Below are positions 48,765 to 58,312 of a DNA stretch of 64,000 nt, piece by piece. The DNA lies in assembly GCA_030407315.1 (NCBI GenBank), contig JALQPE010000216.1, forward strand, positions 151,692 to 215,691. The letters are read 5' to 3'. Numbering within the stretch: position 1 is the first letter of the stretch; the number at the start of each line of letters is the position of its first letter. The position numbers were made by a program, and so were the translations under genes. This DNA comes from Asparagopsis taxiformis. Its lineage: Eukaryota; Rhodophyta; Florideophyceae; Bonnemaisoniales; Bonnemaisoniaceae. The notes beneath the pieces were generated by a model that worked only from the letters and a program-made list of their open reading frames with translations, did not search any database and was not told the DNA's origin.

Positions 48765-49665
48765 CTATGAGTCTATCTGATGCTCTAGATCGCAGAGAGG
48801 AACATAACGCACATAGCAAATAGTTGTTTTGGAGATAATACCCGAATCATCCTTTGTAATGAGCTGCAAAGATTGTGTACCGCCTTCCGTGCCGACTGGA
48901 ATGACCATCTTTCCGCGCGGGGACAGCTGGTCTAACAAGGCTTGCGGAACCTCTGGTGCAGCAGCACCAACATGGATAGCCATAAACGGCGCCTAAACAC
49001 GCGATAAAATATAACGTCAGTAGCCAAGTACAGCAACAATAGACAAAAGCGCATGCTCTCCATACCATATCTGGCGCGCCGAGACGGCCATCCGCCTCCC
49101 TGACAACAACATTTGCGTTGCGTATGACGTCTGGATCAAACGCCTGCAAATTTCGCGTTGCAAGCGCGCAGAGATCGGCGGCATGCTCGATGGCGACTAC
49201 TTTTCCAGCCGGGCCGACAAGCACGGCCATGACGGCTGCAAAGTAGCCGGAGCCGGTACCGACGTCCAGTGCGGCAACGCCGGGGGCCAGCACGTCGTGC
49301 AGAAGTTCGACAGCGGTTGCGTGCATATGCGGGGCGGAAATTGTCGCGCGACACGGCAACGGCTGTGGCTCGTCGGCGTAGGCATTGGGGGTGAAACAAG
49401 CGCGGTCCACGCGTAGCATGGCGTCGACTGCGCGTGTACTGCGTAGTAGAGAAGCGGTTTGCAGTTTGGCTACGAGTGCCGGGTGCGAATCGGCGCTACA
49501 GGTCCAGGCCATTGTGCGAAGACGTGCGCGGCTGCAGCGAAAAGATGGGCAGGTTGCAAAGGCGGATGCAAATTGGCGATGTACAAGAAGGTACATGTTA
49601 CAAAATTGAGATGAATTTGTTGCCGCGCGGAGATTTGTTGCAGATATTTGACATGAGTTGGTCAT
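48765..49665 (-). CDS. protein-L-isoaspartate O-methyltransferase (two exons)
   Basis: Exon 1 (49665-49066) and exon 2 (48992-48765) join in phase 0 across a 73-nt intron (GTATGG donor, CTGAC branch-like motif, GTTTAG acceptor) to give 275 residues. The enzyme methylates damaged isoaspartyl residues with SAM to start repair. It has MAWTCSADSHPALVAKLQ (the usual PIMT start, Met52 at 49512), ISAPHMHATAVELL, the SAM motif ALDVGTGSGYFAAV, and, only after splicing, APFMAIHVGAAAPEVPQALL with GKMVIPVG. The 51-residue extension from Met1 (Ser/Arg/Thr-rich) could be an organelle presequence; Met24 and Met52 are alternative starts. Unspliced, exon 1 reads into a Cys-rich false tail. Confidence 0.88.
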
Positions 49666-49926
49666 TTCTACTGTACAGTGCTGATTGTGCGATCTGTTTC
49701 AATGCAAGGTCGAGTCAGCGCCAATGACGCCAATTATCTATTCACTTACGCTCTTCACCGCACGTTAGTTTATCATTGCAATGTTCTATATCCACACGAG
49801 CCCCTCGACCCATTGCGCCGCTTTTTGCTCATCCTCCAGCTCATCACCTGCTCTTCACTATTAAAGAGCGCCCGCAATCGCAGTTTTGTCCGCCCCGTCG
49901 CCCTTGTATCTTCTTCCACCGCCACC

Positions 49927-51456
49927 ATGCACGCCACCCAAAAGACCCCGCTCGCGTCCGAGTACAATGAATGGCACGTGTTGCCCATTGTGACTCTCAC
50001 CTCTATTGCCACAATAATTGGCTCGGGTATTCTAGCTTTGCCAGTAACGCTCGCCGAAACACCATTGACCCTTTTCTTTCTCCTCTTCACCCTCGGTTTG
50101 GTAGCACAAGTGGGTGTCATTTACGCTGCCGTAGAGCTCTTGCAGCGAGCCTCAGTCGCGGCAACGCCGTCTATAGAATCGTCATCGACTTATGGCTCCG
50201 CAACATCAGTCGAGCAACAGCCGAGGCCAGTATCGCTATTTTTGGTCTCACGCCTCTACCTTCCACACCCACTTCTTCGTATCCTGTTCTTCATCTCAAC
50301 CTTCTTTGGACTTGTAGCATTGATTGTATCATACGGCCTTGCCGGCCCACAGGCAGTATGGCAACTAGCATCAACGGGATCCAATATGTCACCTCCGCCA
50401 ATGTTTCTCTACATTCTCTATTGGTCTCTTGGCACTGTGGGTGTAATCTTCTTCCTGGGCACTCTTCTCACCGTGTTCTCCTCGCTCACTGTTCTGAAAG
50501 GTCTGCTTTTCGTGGGTGTGATTGGAATTGTCGCCGCGCTACCAGCCGCAGCTCGAGTAACATCCATACCATCCTTATTTGCCGATCTGAAGGGATGGAA
50601 TAATGCAGTAACGCCTTTTCTGGTGTCCTGTGTGGCGCTTGGTGGAATGGCAAATACACTTCCAGTGACATTCGCCCTTCTACCTAACAAGCCAACGCAT
50701 GGTCAGATGGTGAATTTTCGACGAGCAGTCGTGGCTGCCGTGGTTATTTGCTACCTGTTGAACATCGGTTGGGTACTGGCCATTTTAACCGTTGTGCCAC
50801 GTACTGCCGGTCCCGGTGAAGTATCACTGGCAGTTGCAAATGCCGAGGGTCAAATATCGACAGTTCCGCTCATAGCAGCGCTGTATGCTGGCAATACCGT
50901 CCAGGGTGGACTTTTGAATGCGATTGAGATTACGGTGGAGTTATTCATTGTTGTTTCAACTGCAGTCTCATTTTTCGTTATGTCAGCGGGTTTGAGAAGT
51001 TTTCTGGATGGTGCGGCTGCCAACGTGTCGAGCAGCCTAACGTCCTTGCCGCCTGCCGCCAGGAAGTGGATTCCGACTGCCACAGGCTATATCATATCAT
51101 TCGGCCTGATTCTGATGTTGATCCTTCGCAACCCCAAAGGGTTCATCTCGATGCTGGCAGGCTTCTCCTCCATAGCCATCAACTTACAAGCGGGTGCAAT
51201 GATATTTGTAGCATTGTACTTTTGCAGAAAGATTAGTGCGCGAGCACCGAGCTTGCCCACAGTTTCGCCTGATTCTGCACAGAGCAGCACAGGTGAGACC
51301 GCGCTGGAGACAAAAGTGGCTCAAGACATTGCGTTAGAAATGGGATCCGCCTCAGCCAACGCGTGGATAGTATTCGGGACAACGTTCTTCACAGGCGCTT
51401 GTCTGCTCGCTGCGGTGGGGCCATTCATTGGGATAACAGTCGGCGGGGGGGATTAA
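49927..51456 (+). CDS. amino acid transporter (AAAP family, vacuolar AVT/SLC36-38-like)
   Basis: A 509-residue protein with about 11 membrane spans. The first span follows the family start WHVLPIVTLTSIATIIGSGI with LALP, where the G(S/T)GILALP-type motif marks the amino-acid-binding unwound helix of AAAP carriers. Later landmarks are GLVALIVSYGLAGPQ, LKGLLFVGVIGIVAALPAA and AIEITVELFIVVSTAVSFF. The likely role is proton-coupled amino-acid transport at the vacuolar or plasma membrane; substrate unknown. The frame is open upstream to a GTG but the ATG at 49927 has an optimal gccaccATG context. The region just upstream is divergent from the PIMT gene. Ends 137 bp from the convergent helical-repeat gene. 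Confidence 0.82.
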   Translation: MHATQKTPLASEYNEWHVLPIVTLTSIATIIGSGILALPVTLAETPLTLFFLLFTLGLVAQVGVIYAAVELLQRASVAATPSIESSSTYGSATSVEQQPRPVSLFLVSRLYLPHPLLRILFFISTFFGLVALIVSYGLAGPQAVWQLASTGSNMSPPPMFLYILYWSLGTVGVIFFLGTLLTVFSSLTVLKGLLFVGVIGIVAALPAAARVTSIPSLFADLKGWNNAVTPFLVSCVALGGMANTLPVTFALLPNKPTHGQMVNFRRAVVAAVVICYLLNIGWVLAILTVVPRTAGPGEVSLAVANAEGQISTVPLIAALYAGNTVQGGLLNAIEITVELFIVVSTAVSFFVMSAGLRSFLDGAAANVSSSLTSLPPAARKWIPTATGYIISFGLILMLILRNPKGFISMLAGFSSIAINLQAGAMIFVALYFCRKISARAPSLPTVSPDSAQSSTGETALETKVAQDIALEMGSASANAWIVFGTTFFTGACLLAAVGPFIGITVGGGD

Positions 51457-51593
51457 TAACAGCGCGCGTTAGAAGAGGGCTAATTTATTCAGTATCATTT
51501 AGACTAGTGTTGTACCATATGTCACCAATCCGTTTTATCTGTTCTGCTTGCAACTTCATCTGCCTGACCGGACCATTTCGCATTTTGAAACGG

Positions 51594-52586
51594 CTACAAA
51601 TCTGATATGTAATAAAATATCTTTGGCGACGAAAGCACGACCAACACGTCCACACATGCTCTTTGAACGCCCGTGCTCTTCGCATGAACGGCGGCCACTT
51701 CAGCGATCACCGCGCTACCGTTCTCCGTCACGAGCATAGCGGCGATCGTCTTATCCTCCACAAGATCTCTCAGCGCGTGCAGAGCGCCCTCCGCGCACGC
51801 GGCATCCAAAACTGCCACACGTTCAAAGCTTGCCAGAATCACATTGACATCCGCCTCTGTAACCCGCAGTCGTTTCTCGCAAACATCCCGTGGCGCACAA
51901 ACGCCCAACAACGCCACAAGCGCCTCCCAGCAGGCGGCGTCCCGGACGCTTTCCAGCTCGCCGATGACGGCGCGGAAGAGCGGGGTGGCATGTTCCGCCA
52001 CGACGGTCGGATGATCGCGAGCGCATCTTCTCAACATAGCCGACACGGCACGAACCAACGGTGTCTGATGGGGGAAGCGAATCGCCGCTGAAATCAGGGC
52101 CGATACCAATTGCGGGTCTCTGAGCGCGTCCGGAGAGCGCGTCGTGACGGCGTCCAACACCCTCGCCGCAGCCTCGAGATGCGGCAGGTCGACTTTGGCG
52201 AGTGGTCGCGCGGACGCGGCGAGCAGATGGGACGCGAGCTGCCGGCTCTGGCAGGTCGGGAGGTCTACACTGGAGGACTGGATGAGATGGAGCAGGGCGG
52301 TCCATTGGGCTGCACGTCGTGCGGGTGGGAGTGGGGTATCGAGCGCGTCGATGGCGGCGGTGATTTGGGTGCTGTTGCATGATTTGATGGGGCAATCGAG
52401 GGCGATGTCGGAATCGGCAAAGGAGAGTCTGCGGCGGCATTTGGGGGGAGATTCGGCAGGACAAATGGCGGTGCGACGCTTTCTTTTCTCGGCTGGACGC
52501 GGCGCGGGCATCGGGGCTGTGACGCGGCGAGAATTGGAAGGGAACAGGAAGGTGCCGAGACGGGCCAGAGGGGTGTAGAGTGCCAT
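51594..52586 (-). CDS. helical-repeat (ARM/HEAT-like) protein, function unknown
   Basis: A 330-residue protein. The first 70 residues are basic and disordered (AEKRKRRTAICPAESPPKCR), with a possible nuclear-localisation signal. The rest is Ala/Leu-rich amphipathic helices in repeating pairs of about 40 residues (LVSALISAAIRFPHQTPLVR, ACWEALVALLGVCAPR, LDAACAEGALHALRDLV), typical of ARM/HEAT solenoids used for protein binding. I recognise no named family. The frame is open upstream only to TTG; ATG at 52586 is first. Located between a convergent transporter and the same-strand kinase. Confidence 0.65.
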   Translation of the reverse strand: MALYTPLARLGTFLFPSNSRRVTAPMPAPRPAEKRKRRTAICPAESPPKCRRRLSFADSDIALDCPIKSCNSTQITAAIDALDTPLPPARRAAQWTALLHLIQSSSVDLPTCQSRQLASHLLAASARPLAKVDLPHLEAAARVLDAVTTRSPDALRDPQLVSALISAAIRFPHQTPLVRAVSAMLRRCARDHPTVVAEHATPLFRAVIGELESVRDAACWEALVALLGVCAPRDVCEKRLRVTEADVNVILASFERVAVLDAACAEGALHALRDLVEDKTIAAMLVTENGSAVIAEVAAVHAKSTGVQRACVDVLVVLSSPKIFYYISDL

Positions 52587-53408
52587 TGTTGAGAGAGGTT
52601 GTGGAAGAGGGTGGTGGTGGCTGACGACTCGATGATACAACGCGGGAGGGTCGGCGCTTTATGTTGGGAATGGAGAGTGAGTGAGGACGGTGTCCGAACG
52701 TGATGGCGCGTTTCAAATATGGCGGGAGTCGTGCCTCGAGTACGTGGTGTGGAGGAAAATTAGGGCAGAATAACATTTTGTGGCATTGCTGGCGGGTGCT
52801 TGAAGATTGTGCGCGCCAAATGTGAATTTGGGCCAAAGGTGATTTAGACAAGTGATAATGGGCTGAAACTCGTCGGGAATGCCGTGGAGCCAGTGCGTGT
52901 ATCGAGCGTCGCGACAGCTAACGCCCACTTTGCTGATGTGATCTTGGTCGGCAATCCGATGGGACACACCTCAACTGTCAGCGCAACTCCTCGTCTCCAA
53001 GCCTCCTGTCAACCCGCGCGCGTTGCAGACACTGTCTTTCTTGATTCATAATAATAACAACTGTCGCCGTTAATCTACCCTAGTGTCGATGCTCTCCTTG
53101 ATCCTGCTTGGATCTCCCCCACCACATCTAATATTAGCCACCGCTCTTCATGTGCTGCCCTCCGCGCCGCGCCACGCCGCATCGCGGCCCAGTCCGCCAC
53201 ATGATGACGCCTTCTTGCTGTAACGTTACATCCTTCAGTGCTCTCCCAAATTCAAACCATTGTTCTCGCCGACACGTGCCACCGGCACAACAAGTTACAT
53301 CTATGTTACCACTGCCACCAACAAACCCGACTCCCTATTGTACAATTCAGCCCCACTGGTATGGTTTACGATCTAAATATACACAACTTGTGCGTGACAC
53401 ACACAACC
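52587..53408. other. intergenic, nothing recognised
   Basis: About 820 bp between two minus-strand genes. Overlapping frames on both strands show no motif; presumably promoter of the helical-repeat gene and 3' region of the kinase gene. Confidence 0.5.
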
Positions 53409-55712
53409 TTACAGTTTCAGCTCATGTTTGATCCCATTCAGTTTCTTAACAATCACCAAGAAATCCGGCCGCTTATTAATATCCTGGTCCCAGCACGCCC
53501 TGATCAGCGCTTCGATACCGGCCGGTACTCCATCTGCCGCTCGAATTTCGGGCCGTTCTCCTCGCACCGCCACCTTCATCACGAGCTGTGCAATCTGTGA
53601 AAAGCGCCCAAACGGCACTCGCCCGCAGAATATCTCCCAACAGATGATGCCAAAGCTGTACACATCGGATCTCGGCTGATACTGTTGTTCATTCATAACT
53701 TCGGGCGCCATTGTAACTAGACTACCTGTCAGTCCTCTACCACGCCCCGGCACCAGAGAAGCCTGTGTAGAATTGACTTTTGATAAGCCAAAGTCAATGA
53801 TCGTTCCTTTGAAGTAATCCTCCGTCTGTCTCTCCACCAAAATGTTTGCTGATTTCAAATCGCGATGCAGCACAATCGGATCGCGGCCATGCAGGTAAAG
53901 CATGCCCCTAGCAATGTCCTGCGTCAGCATCAGTTTCTGTCGCAGCGTCAGTGTCACCCGGTCCGGCCCATGCAGCAGATCGTACAAACTACCACCATCG
54001 ATGAGCTCCGAGACGATACACAGCGGGTAGTGAGGATCCACGCATGCACCCATGTAAAGCAACAAATTTGGATGTCGTATTGATTTCAGCAACGACACTT
54101 CCAGTAAAAATCTGGCTCGATTTGCCCCCATTTCACCTGTTCCCTCTCCGTCGTCGTTTGCGCCCACCATGGACGGTCCGGCAATACTATCAAAGTCCGG
54201 CTCGAAGCTTTCGCCGTCTTCGCGGTACGACGTATCCGGGACGTCACTGCGCCCCGTGGCCACTCCGGCGGTGCCGTCGCTGTTGAACACCAGCCTCGGT
54301 CCAGACTTGAAAACTTTGACAGCAACCGGAGAATCGAGCCACGTGCACTTCCAAACAATAGCAAACGAGCCGCTTCCAATCTGCTTTTCGAATTGCAGAG
54401 TCGTGAAATCGATTTCAAACGAGCCGATCGCATTTTCAGTGACCGACATGGTGGTACTAGAAGTATTGGGCGGCGAGGAAGCAGGGCCTCCACGCGATCC
54501 GGTATGACCTGGCGATCCAAAATCTGTGGAACCATTGGGATCATGCGCGGGGCCATTGATGATGCGATCCGACCTAGGCGGTGATATGTTTGGAGGAAGA
54601 ATGGTGGTGGAGCTATGGTTGTTGAGCAGGAAGCTCTCTCTCCAGAAAGCTGTATCGGCAATTCCAAGCGAATCCAACTCGCGTGCCAAAAGAGCTCTTT
54701 CCACTTCATTTCGCAGGCGAGCTACACCTCTTGCTGTATCGAAGCAGAGCATGTCCATCCAAGTTTTGACAATGGGATCTTGGGCGCACCATTTTGCGAA
54801 ATCGTCAAAGCCGATTGCGCCATCACCGTCCAGGTCCATTTCCTTGAGCGTCCTGAGCGAAAGCTGATCCAAATTTTCAACGCTGTTAAAGCGCAAACTG
54901 GCAAGTGTCTGGCCCTCCATACTATCAGACGCTTTGAAATGATGACTCTGAGCGTAACTTCTCATGATACGAAAGACGCGTTTGATCTCCTCTGCGTTCA
55001 AGGCGCCAGAATTATCGGTATCATACATATGAAAAAGGTAGCGAAGTCGCTCTTCCTCGCTACCCTTGCTGAGCACGGTCATGCCGGCAACAAACTCTTT
55101 GAGGTCCAACTTTTCGCCCGAGGAGTGGAACAAGCTGTAAGCGAAATTGAACAAGGGCGAATTATCGGTGGTATCGACGCCGGGCGCTTCAACGATGGAC
55201 GAAAAGAGATCGTAAAACTGTGCGCGGGAAAGAAAGCCGCGGCCCTCTGCATCGAGGGCGTTGAACTTTTGCTTGAGAGCGGTCAATTCGCCGAGATCCC
55301 AGCGCATGCCCAGATGGGCGTTTGTGGGGCTGATGATATGCGGGCGGGACACGTCGGGGGACACGTTTGGGGTGCGGAAGGAACGCTCGCTGGCGTCGGA
55401 CGGGGTCGGCTCGGAATGAAGGATGATACGATACTTGTCCGGCGGCATGGCGATGTGACGCACAAAGGGGTCGGTGGTGACGGAATCTATCGATGAGGTG
55501 TGCTCTTCGTCGGATATGAGACAGAGACCGGAGCGACCGGGCGTCGTGAGCACGCCCCAGCCCTTGATGGCACGGTCGAGCGAACGACTGGCGCGCGCGC
55601 GCGGCGGTCGCTCCGCGGCGAACAGCACGGGCAGCGAGGCGGCGGGCGGCGGAGACGACGTCTCGGGCGGCGGACGGTCACAGTCGCAGTCGCAGCTGGT
55701 GACGCCGTCCAT
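53409..55712 (-). CDS. EF-hand calcium-binding protein fused to a TKL-type protein kinase
   Basis: A 767-residue protein. The first 130 residues are disordered and Cys/Pro/Arg-rich. EF-hands follow: a degenerate DAEGRGFLSRAQ (about 154-165), a canonical DTDNSGALNAEE (231-242) and a canonical DLDGDGAIGFDD (293-304), with calcineurin-B/recoverin-like spacing. After a Ser/Gly/Pro linker comes a kinase of about 320 residues (IGSGSFAIV, VAVKVFKS, HRDLKSANIL, IDFGLSK, GSLVTMAPEVM) of the Raf/CTR1-like TKL class. It suggests direct calcium control of a TKL kinase. In plant CDPKs the order is reversed (kinase then EF-hands) and the kinase is CAMK. A complete single frame without visible introns. Confidence 0.85.
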   Translation of the reverse strand: MDGVTSCDCDCDRPPPETSSPPPAASLPVLFAAERPPRARASRSLDRAIKGWGVLTTPGRSGLCLISDEEHTSSIDSVTTDPFVRHIAMPPDKYRIILHSEPTPSDASERSFRTPNVSPDVSRPHIISPTNAHLGMRWDLGELTALKQKFNALDAEGRGFLSRAQFYDLFSSIVEAPGVDTTDNSPLFNFAYSLFHSSGEKLDLKEFVAGMTVLSKGSEEERLRYLFHMYDTDNSGALNAEEIKRVFRIMRSYAQSHHFKASDSMEGQTLASLRFNSVENLDQLSLRTLKEMDLDGDGAIGFDDFAKWCAQDPIVKTWMDMLCFDTARGVARLRNEVERALLARELDSLGIADTAFWRESFLLNNHSSTTILPPNISPPRSDRIINGPAHDPNGSTDFGSPGHTGSRGGPASSPPNTSSTTMSVTENAIGSFEIDFTTLQFEKQIGSGSFAIVWKCTWLDSPVAVKVFKSGPRLVFNSDGTAGVATGRSDVPDTSYREDGESFEPDFDSIAGPSMVGANDDGEGTGEMGANRARFLLEVSLLKSIRHPNLLLYMGACVDPHYPLCIVSELIDGGSLYDLLHGPDRVTLTLRQKLMLTQDIARGMLYLHGRDPIVLHRDLKSANILVERQTEDYFKGTIIDFGLSKVNSTQASLVPGRGRGLTGSLVTMAPEVMNEQQYQPRSDVYSFGIICWEIFCGRVPFGRFSQIAQLVMKVAVRGERPEIRAADGVPAGIEALIRACWDQDINKRPDFLVIVKKLNGIKHELKL

Positions 55713-55907
55713 AGTGGTTGAGCGTGGCGAGTGTTGGCGATGATGGCGTGTGCAAGCGTGTTGTGTCGAGGCTGAGGAGCATGATAGGTGGTGAAGATTA
55801 AGATATGGACTCGACCTAAATCAACATTGTCATACATTATGTCTCACCGCTCACCAGTAACCTAAATTGAACATGGTATATTGGCCCCGTTTATTTTATT
55901 CAATTTT

Positions 55908-56921
55908 CTACTCATCTCTAGCACACAGCTCTGGTCCATAAACAGTTCTCGTAACCTTATCATTTAACGGATCCCTCAGTTGCAAGCGCCAGTCCGAAAA
56001 GTATGACACGTGGACAATCTCATGCACCTCTTTCACTCCGTCCAGTCGGCAATCATTCAGCACCGTATCGATCGGCAAACACCAATACTCATTCTTCGAC
56101 TGATCCCCGTACACCACAACGAAGCCGCCCTTGATAGTGGCGCGATACGTGATCTTCACCACCATCGTGCCCTCAAACGCCAGCAGCGTACTTTCCACCG
56201 TCTCCTTCTCCTTCATCCCCACCCAGACATCCGGACATCCCACCGTCACCTGTCGACTCTCCTCGTACCCGACACCCCAATTCTTGGCAAATTCCATCTT
56301 TCCGCCCTCCACGTCCTCGAGGCCCTTGACACAAACCTTGTACTTGATACTCTTCGAACAACTCAGCTTCTCCTCGCCAGCCCACTCGCATCGCACGATG
56401 TTGCACACCGCATCCTGCAGCGACACATCGACCTCGCGCGCCGTCTTCTGGTGGTTCTGACAAATCCCCGCCTTGATCGGGCATTGCTTCACCTCGCAGC
56501 TCACGATCTCGGCACGCACCGGCATGATGGTCGTCTTGACCTGCTGCCACCCAAAGCGCCCGTACACGTCTCCATAGTCGGTCGGCGCGCACACGTACGT
56601 GTCCCACGGTCGTCTACGAAAATACTGCTCTGCGCATCGCGTCATCGTCTCATCGTCCAGTTGGAACACCGCCCGTTCGTCCGCCGTAATCGTGTGCGTG
56701 TCCTGTCCGTACGCGACCGCGCAGCTTTGCTGCAGACTGCTTCCCGCGATGATGTCCACGAACAGTCGTCGAGTCGCCCGTCGCGGAAAATGCACCATGC
56801 TGTCCTCGTCCGTGGTCGCCGTCCCGTCCGAGCTCGCGCTCCGCGATTTAGATGCGTCTAGAACGCTGTTTCGTCGCCCGTATCCGCGTAGACTGGCGTT
56901 CAAGCGCCATTGCGGTCCCAT
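55908..56921 (-). CDS. aerolysin/ETX-like secreted or cytosolic protein A (tentative)
   Basis: A 337-residue protein, paralogue of the divergent gene at 58313. Conserved blocks are FVDIIAGSS, CAVAYGQDTH, YGDVYGRFGW-QVKTT, ICQNH, DVSLQDAVCN, TVESTLLAFEG and VKITYRATIKGG. The C-terminal half has paired beta strands, a polar amphipathic stretch, then a Tyr-Arg-Ala-Thr strand followed by Gly, as in the membrane-insertion half of aerolysin/ETX-MTX2-type beta pore formers found across eukaryotes. Six or more Cys are conserved between the two copies. The N-terminus (Arg/Ser-rich) is not a clear signal peptide. Pore formation is inferred from layout alone. A TTG precedes the first ATG at 56921. Confidence 0.5.
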   Translation of the reverse strand: MGPQWRLNASLRGYGRRNSVLDASKSRSASSDGTATTDEDSMVHFPRRATRRLFVDIIAGSSLQQSCAVAYGQDTHTITADERAVFQLDDETMTRCAEQYFRRRPWDTYVCAPTDYGDVYGRFGWQQVKTTIMPVRAEIVSCEVKQCPIKAGICQNHQKTAREVDVSLQDAVCNIVRCEWAGEEKLSCSKSIKYKVCVKGLEDVEGGKMEFAKNWGVGYEESRQVTVGCPDVWVGMKEKETVESTLLAFEGTMVVKITYRATIKGGFVVVYGDQSKNEYWCLPIDTVLNDCRLDGVKEVHEIVHVSYFSDWRLQLRDPLNDKVTRTVYGPELCARDE

Positions 56922-58312
56922 GTTGGCCAACTTTGCTGCCGTGTCTAGCTGCGCTGTCGCCCATTGTGCCGTTTTGAATACACCGGGCTGTCACGGTTCA
57001 CAGACGTTGCTTTTGGTGATGCCGCATTTTTGCTGCCAAACATGATAGTGCTTGCGCTATGCGTAAAGTTGACGTGTTTTCCGATTCCGCATCCAGCTGT
57101 GGCAAATGCGCTGTTGTATTTGTTTTGCTTGTAGTTTGTTATCATTTCCAAGAGCGCGTGCCCTGATAGTATTACATTTTTTATTGTCGTACGTACGTAC
57201 AGTATACGTTAAATCCGAGCACGAGATCAAGTACTATCTTTTAATGTGCATCTCAACTCGATATTTGTTCCACTCGTCTCTTTCCACTGTTCAGCATGCT
57301 GCGTTGCAACCATATCCTAGCTATGTGACATCGGACACAATTTCACAAACTGCAAGAGCATTGTTGTGCCCAACCACTAGATTTGTCTCAAACAGCTTCG
57401 CACTTATTGACCAATCTTTTCATGTCAAGTTCAGTGTCTACGTTGTACAGTCACCCTCTTCTATGCAACTATTCATCCGTTTTTTTCGTGTACTGATAGG
57501 CGCCACCATGGAGTTCAAAGTGCTGGGTACATACATGTATTAAACTTGGCTTCATGTTCTCGAAACTAGCCCTTGGAGCAACTCTTTTTGGAAATGAACA
57601 AATTTGACCATCCGACATCAGCATCATGTTTCCACTGTATTCTTATATGCCCTCGAGGGTATACCAATTATCAATTGATGACGTTGGCCCTTTGCTGAAA
57701 AACGAAAAGGCTGAAACGTTTTCGTTTCCCTTATTCGTTTTGATCACTTGTCCAATCGCTCTTTCATCTTCGTGTCTTGTGCATACAATTTTGCACATGA
57801 AAGCAAATGGGCACCTGGAAACCACACAAGTTGGTATTTGTCTGCCATGCTAGACATCGCTGACAAGAGTTTGGAAGTAAAATCCTTTACAGCCATAGGA
57901 CATGTGAGTTCGTGCCGCCCAATTACAAACATCCTGTCTTCTTCTGTTCGAGTCTTCACGAGCTCACCTCAAGCCTTCAATGGAACATAACTTGCTTCAG
58001 CCCCTCTTCGACATTACCCTGTGCCATATTTCTGCCACGCAAAACGTTATCGATTCCACTGTATCATCATTAACAATGACTTCAAGAAACGCAAACTATG
58101 AATCATTTGATGATGATGCACACCTCTTTCATCGCTAGAACCTGGTAACAAATCAGCAAGGTCGGTTGTTCATTCTCGATTTTCCATCTGTGACCGAACA
58201 GTATATAAACATACGCTTCATCACAACTTGATACATTCCTAACCAAGTCAATTCACACACACACATTCATTAACCAAGTATTCATTCATCTATCAACAAC
58301 TTGAAAGGCAAA
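56922..58312. promoter_or_regulatory. head-to-head intergenic region with TATA box of paralogue B
   Basis: About 1.4 kb between the two paralogues. A TATATAAA box at 58202-58209 lies about 105 bp before the ATG of the plus-strand gene. The rest shows no gene; short frames (57106-57543, 57626-57853) lack motifs. Confidence 0.55.
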
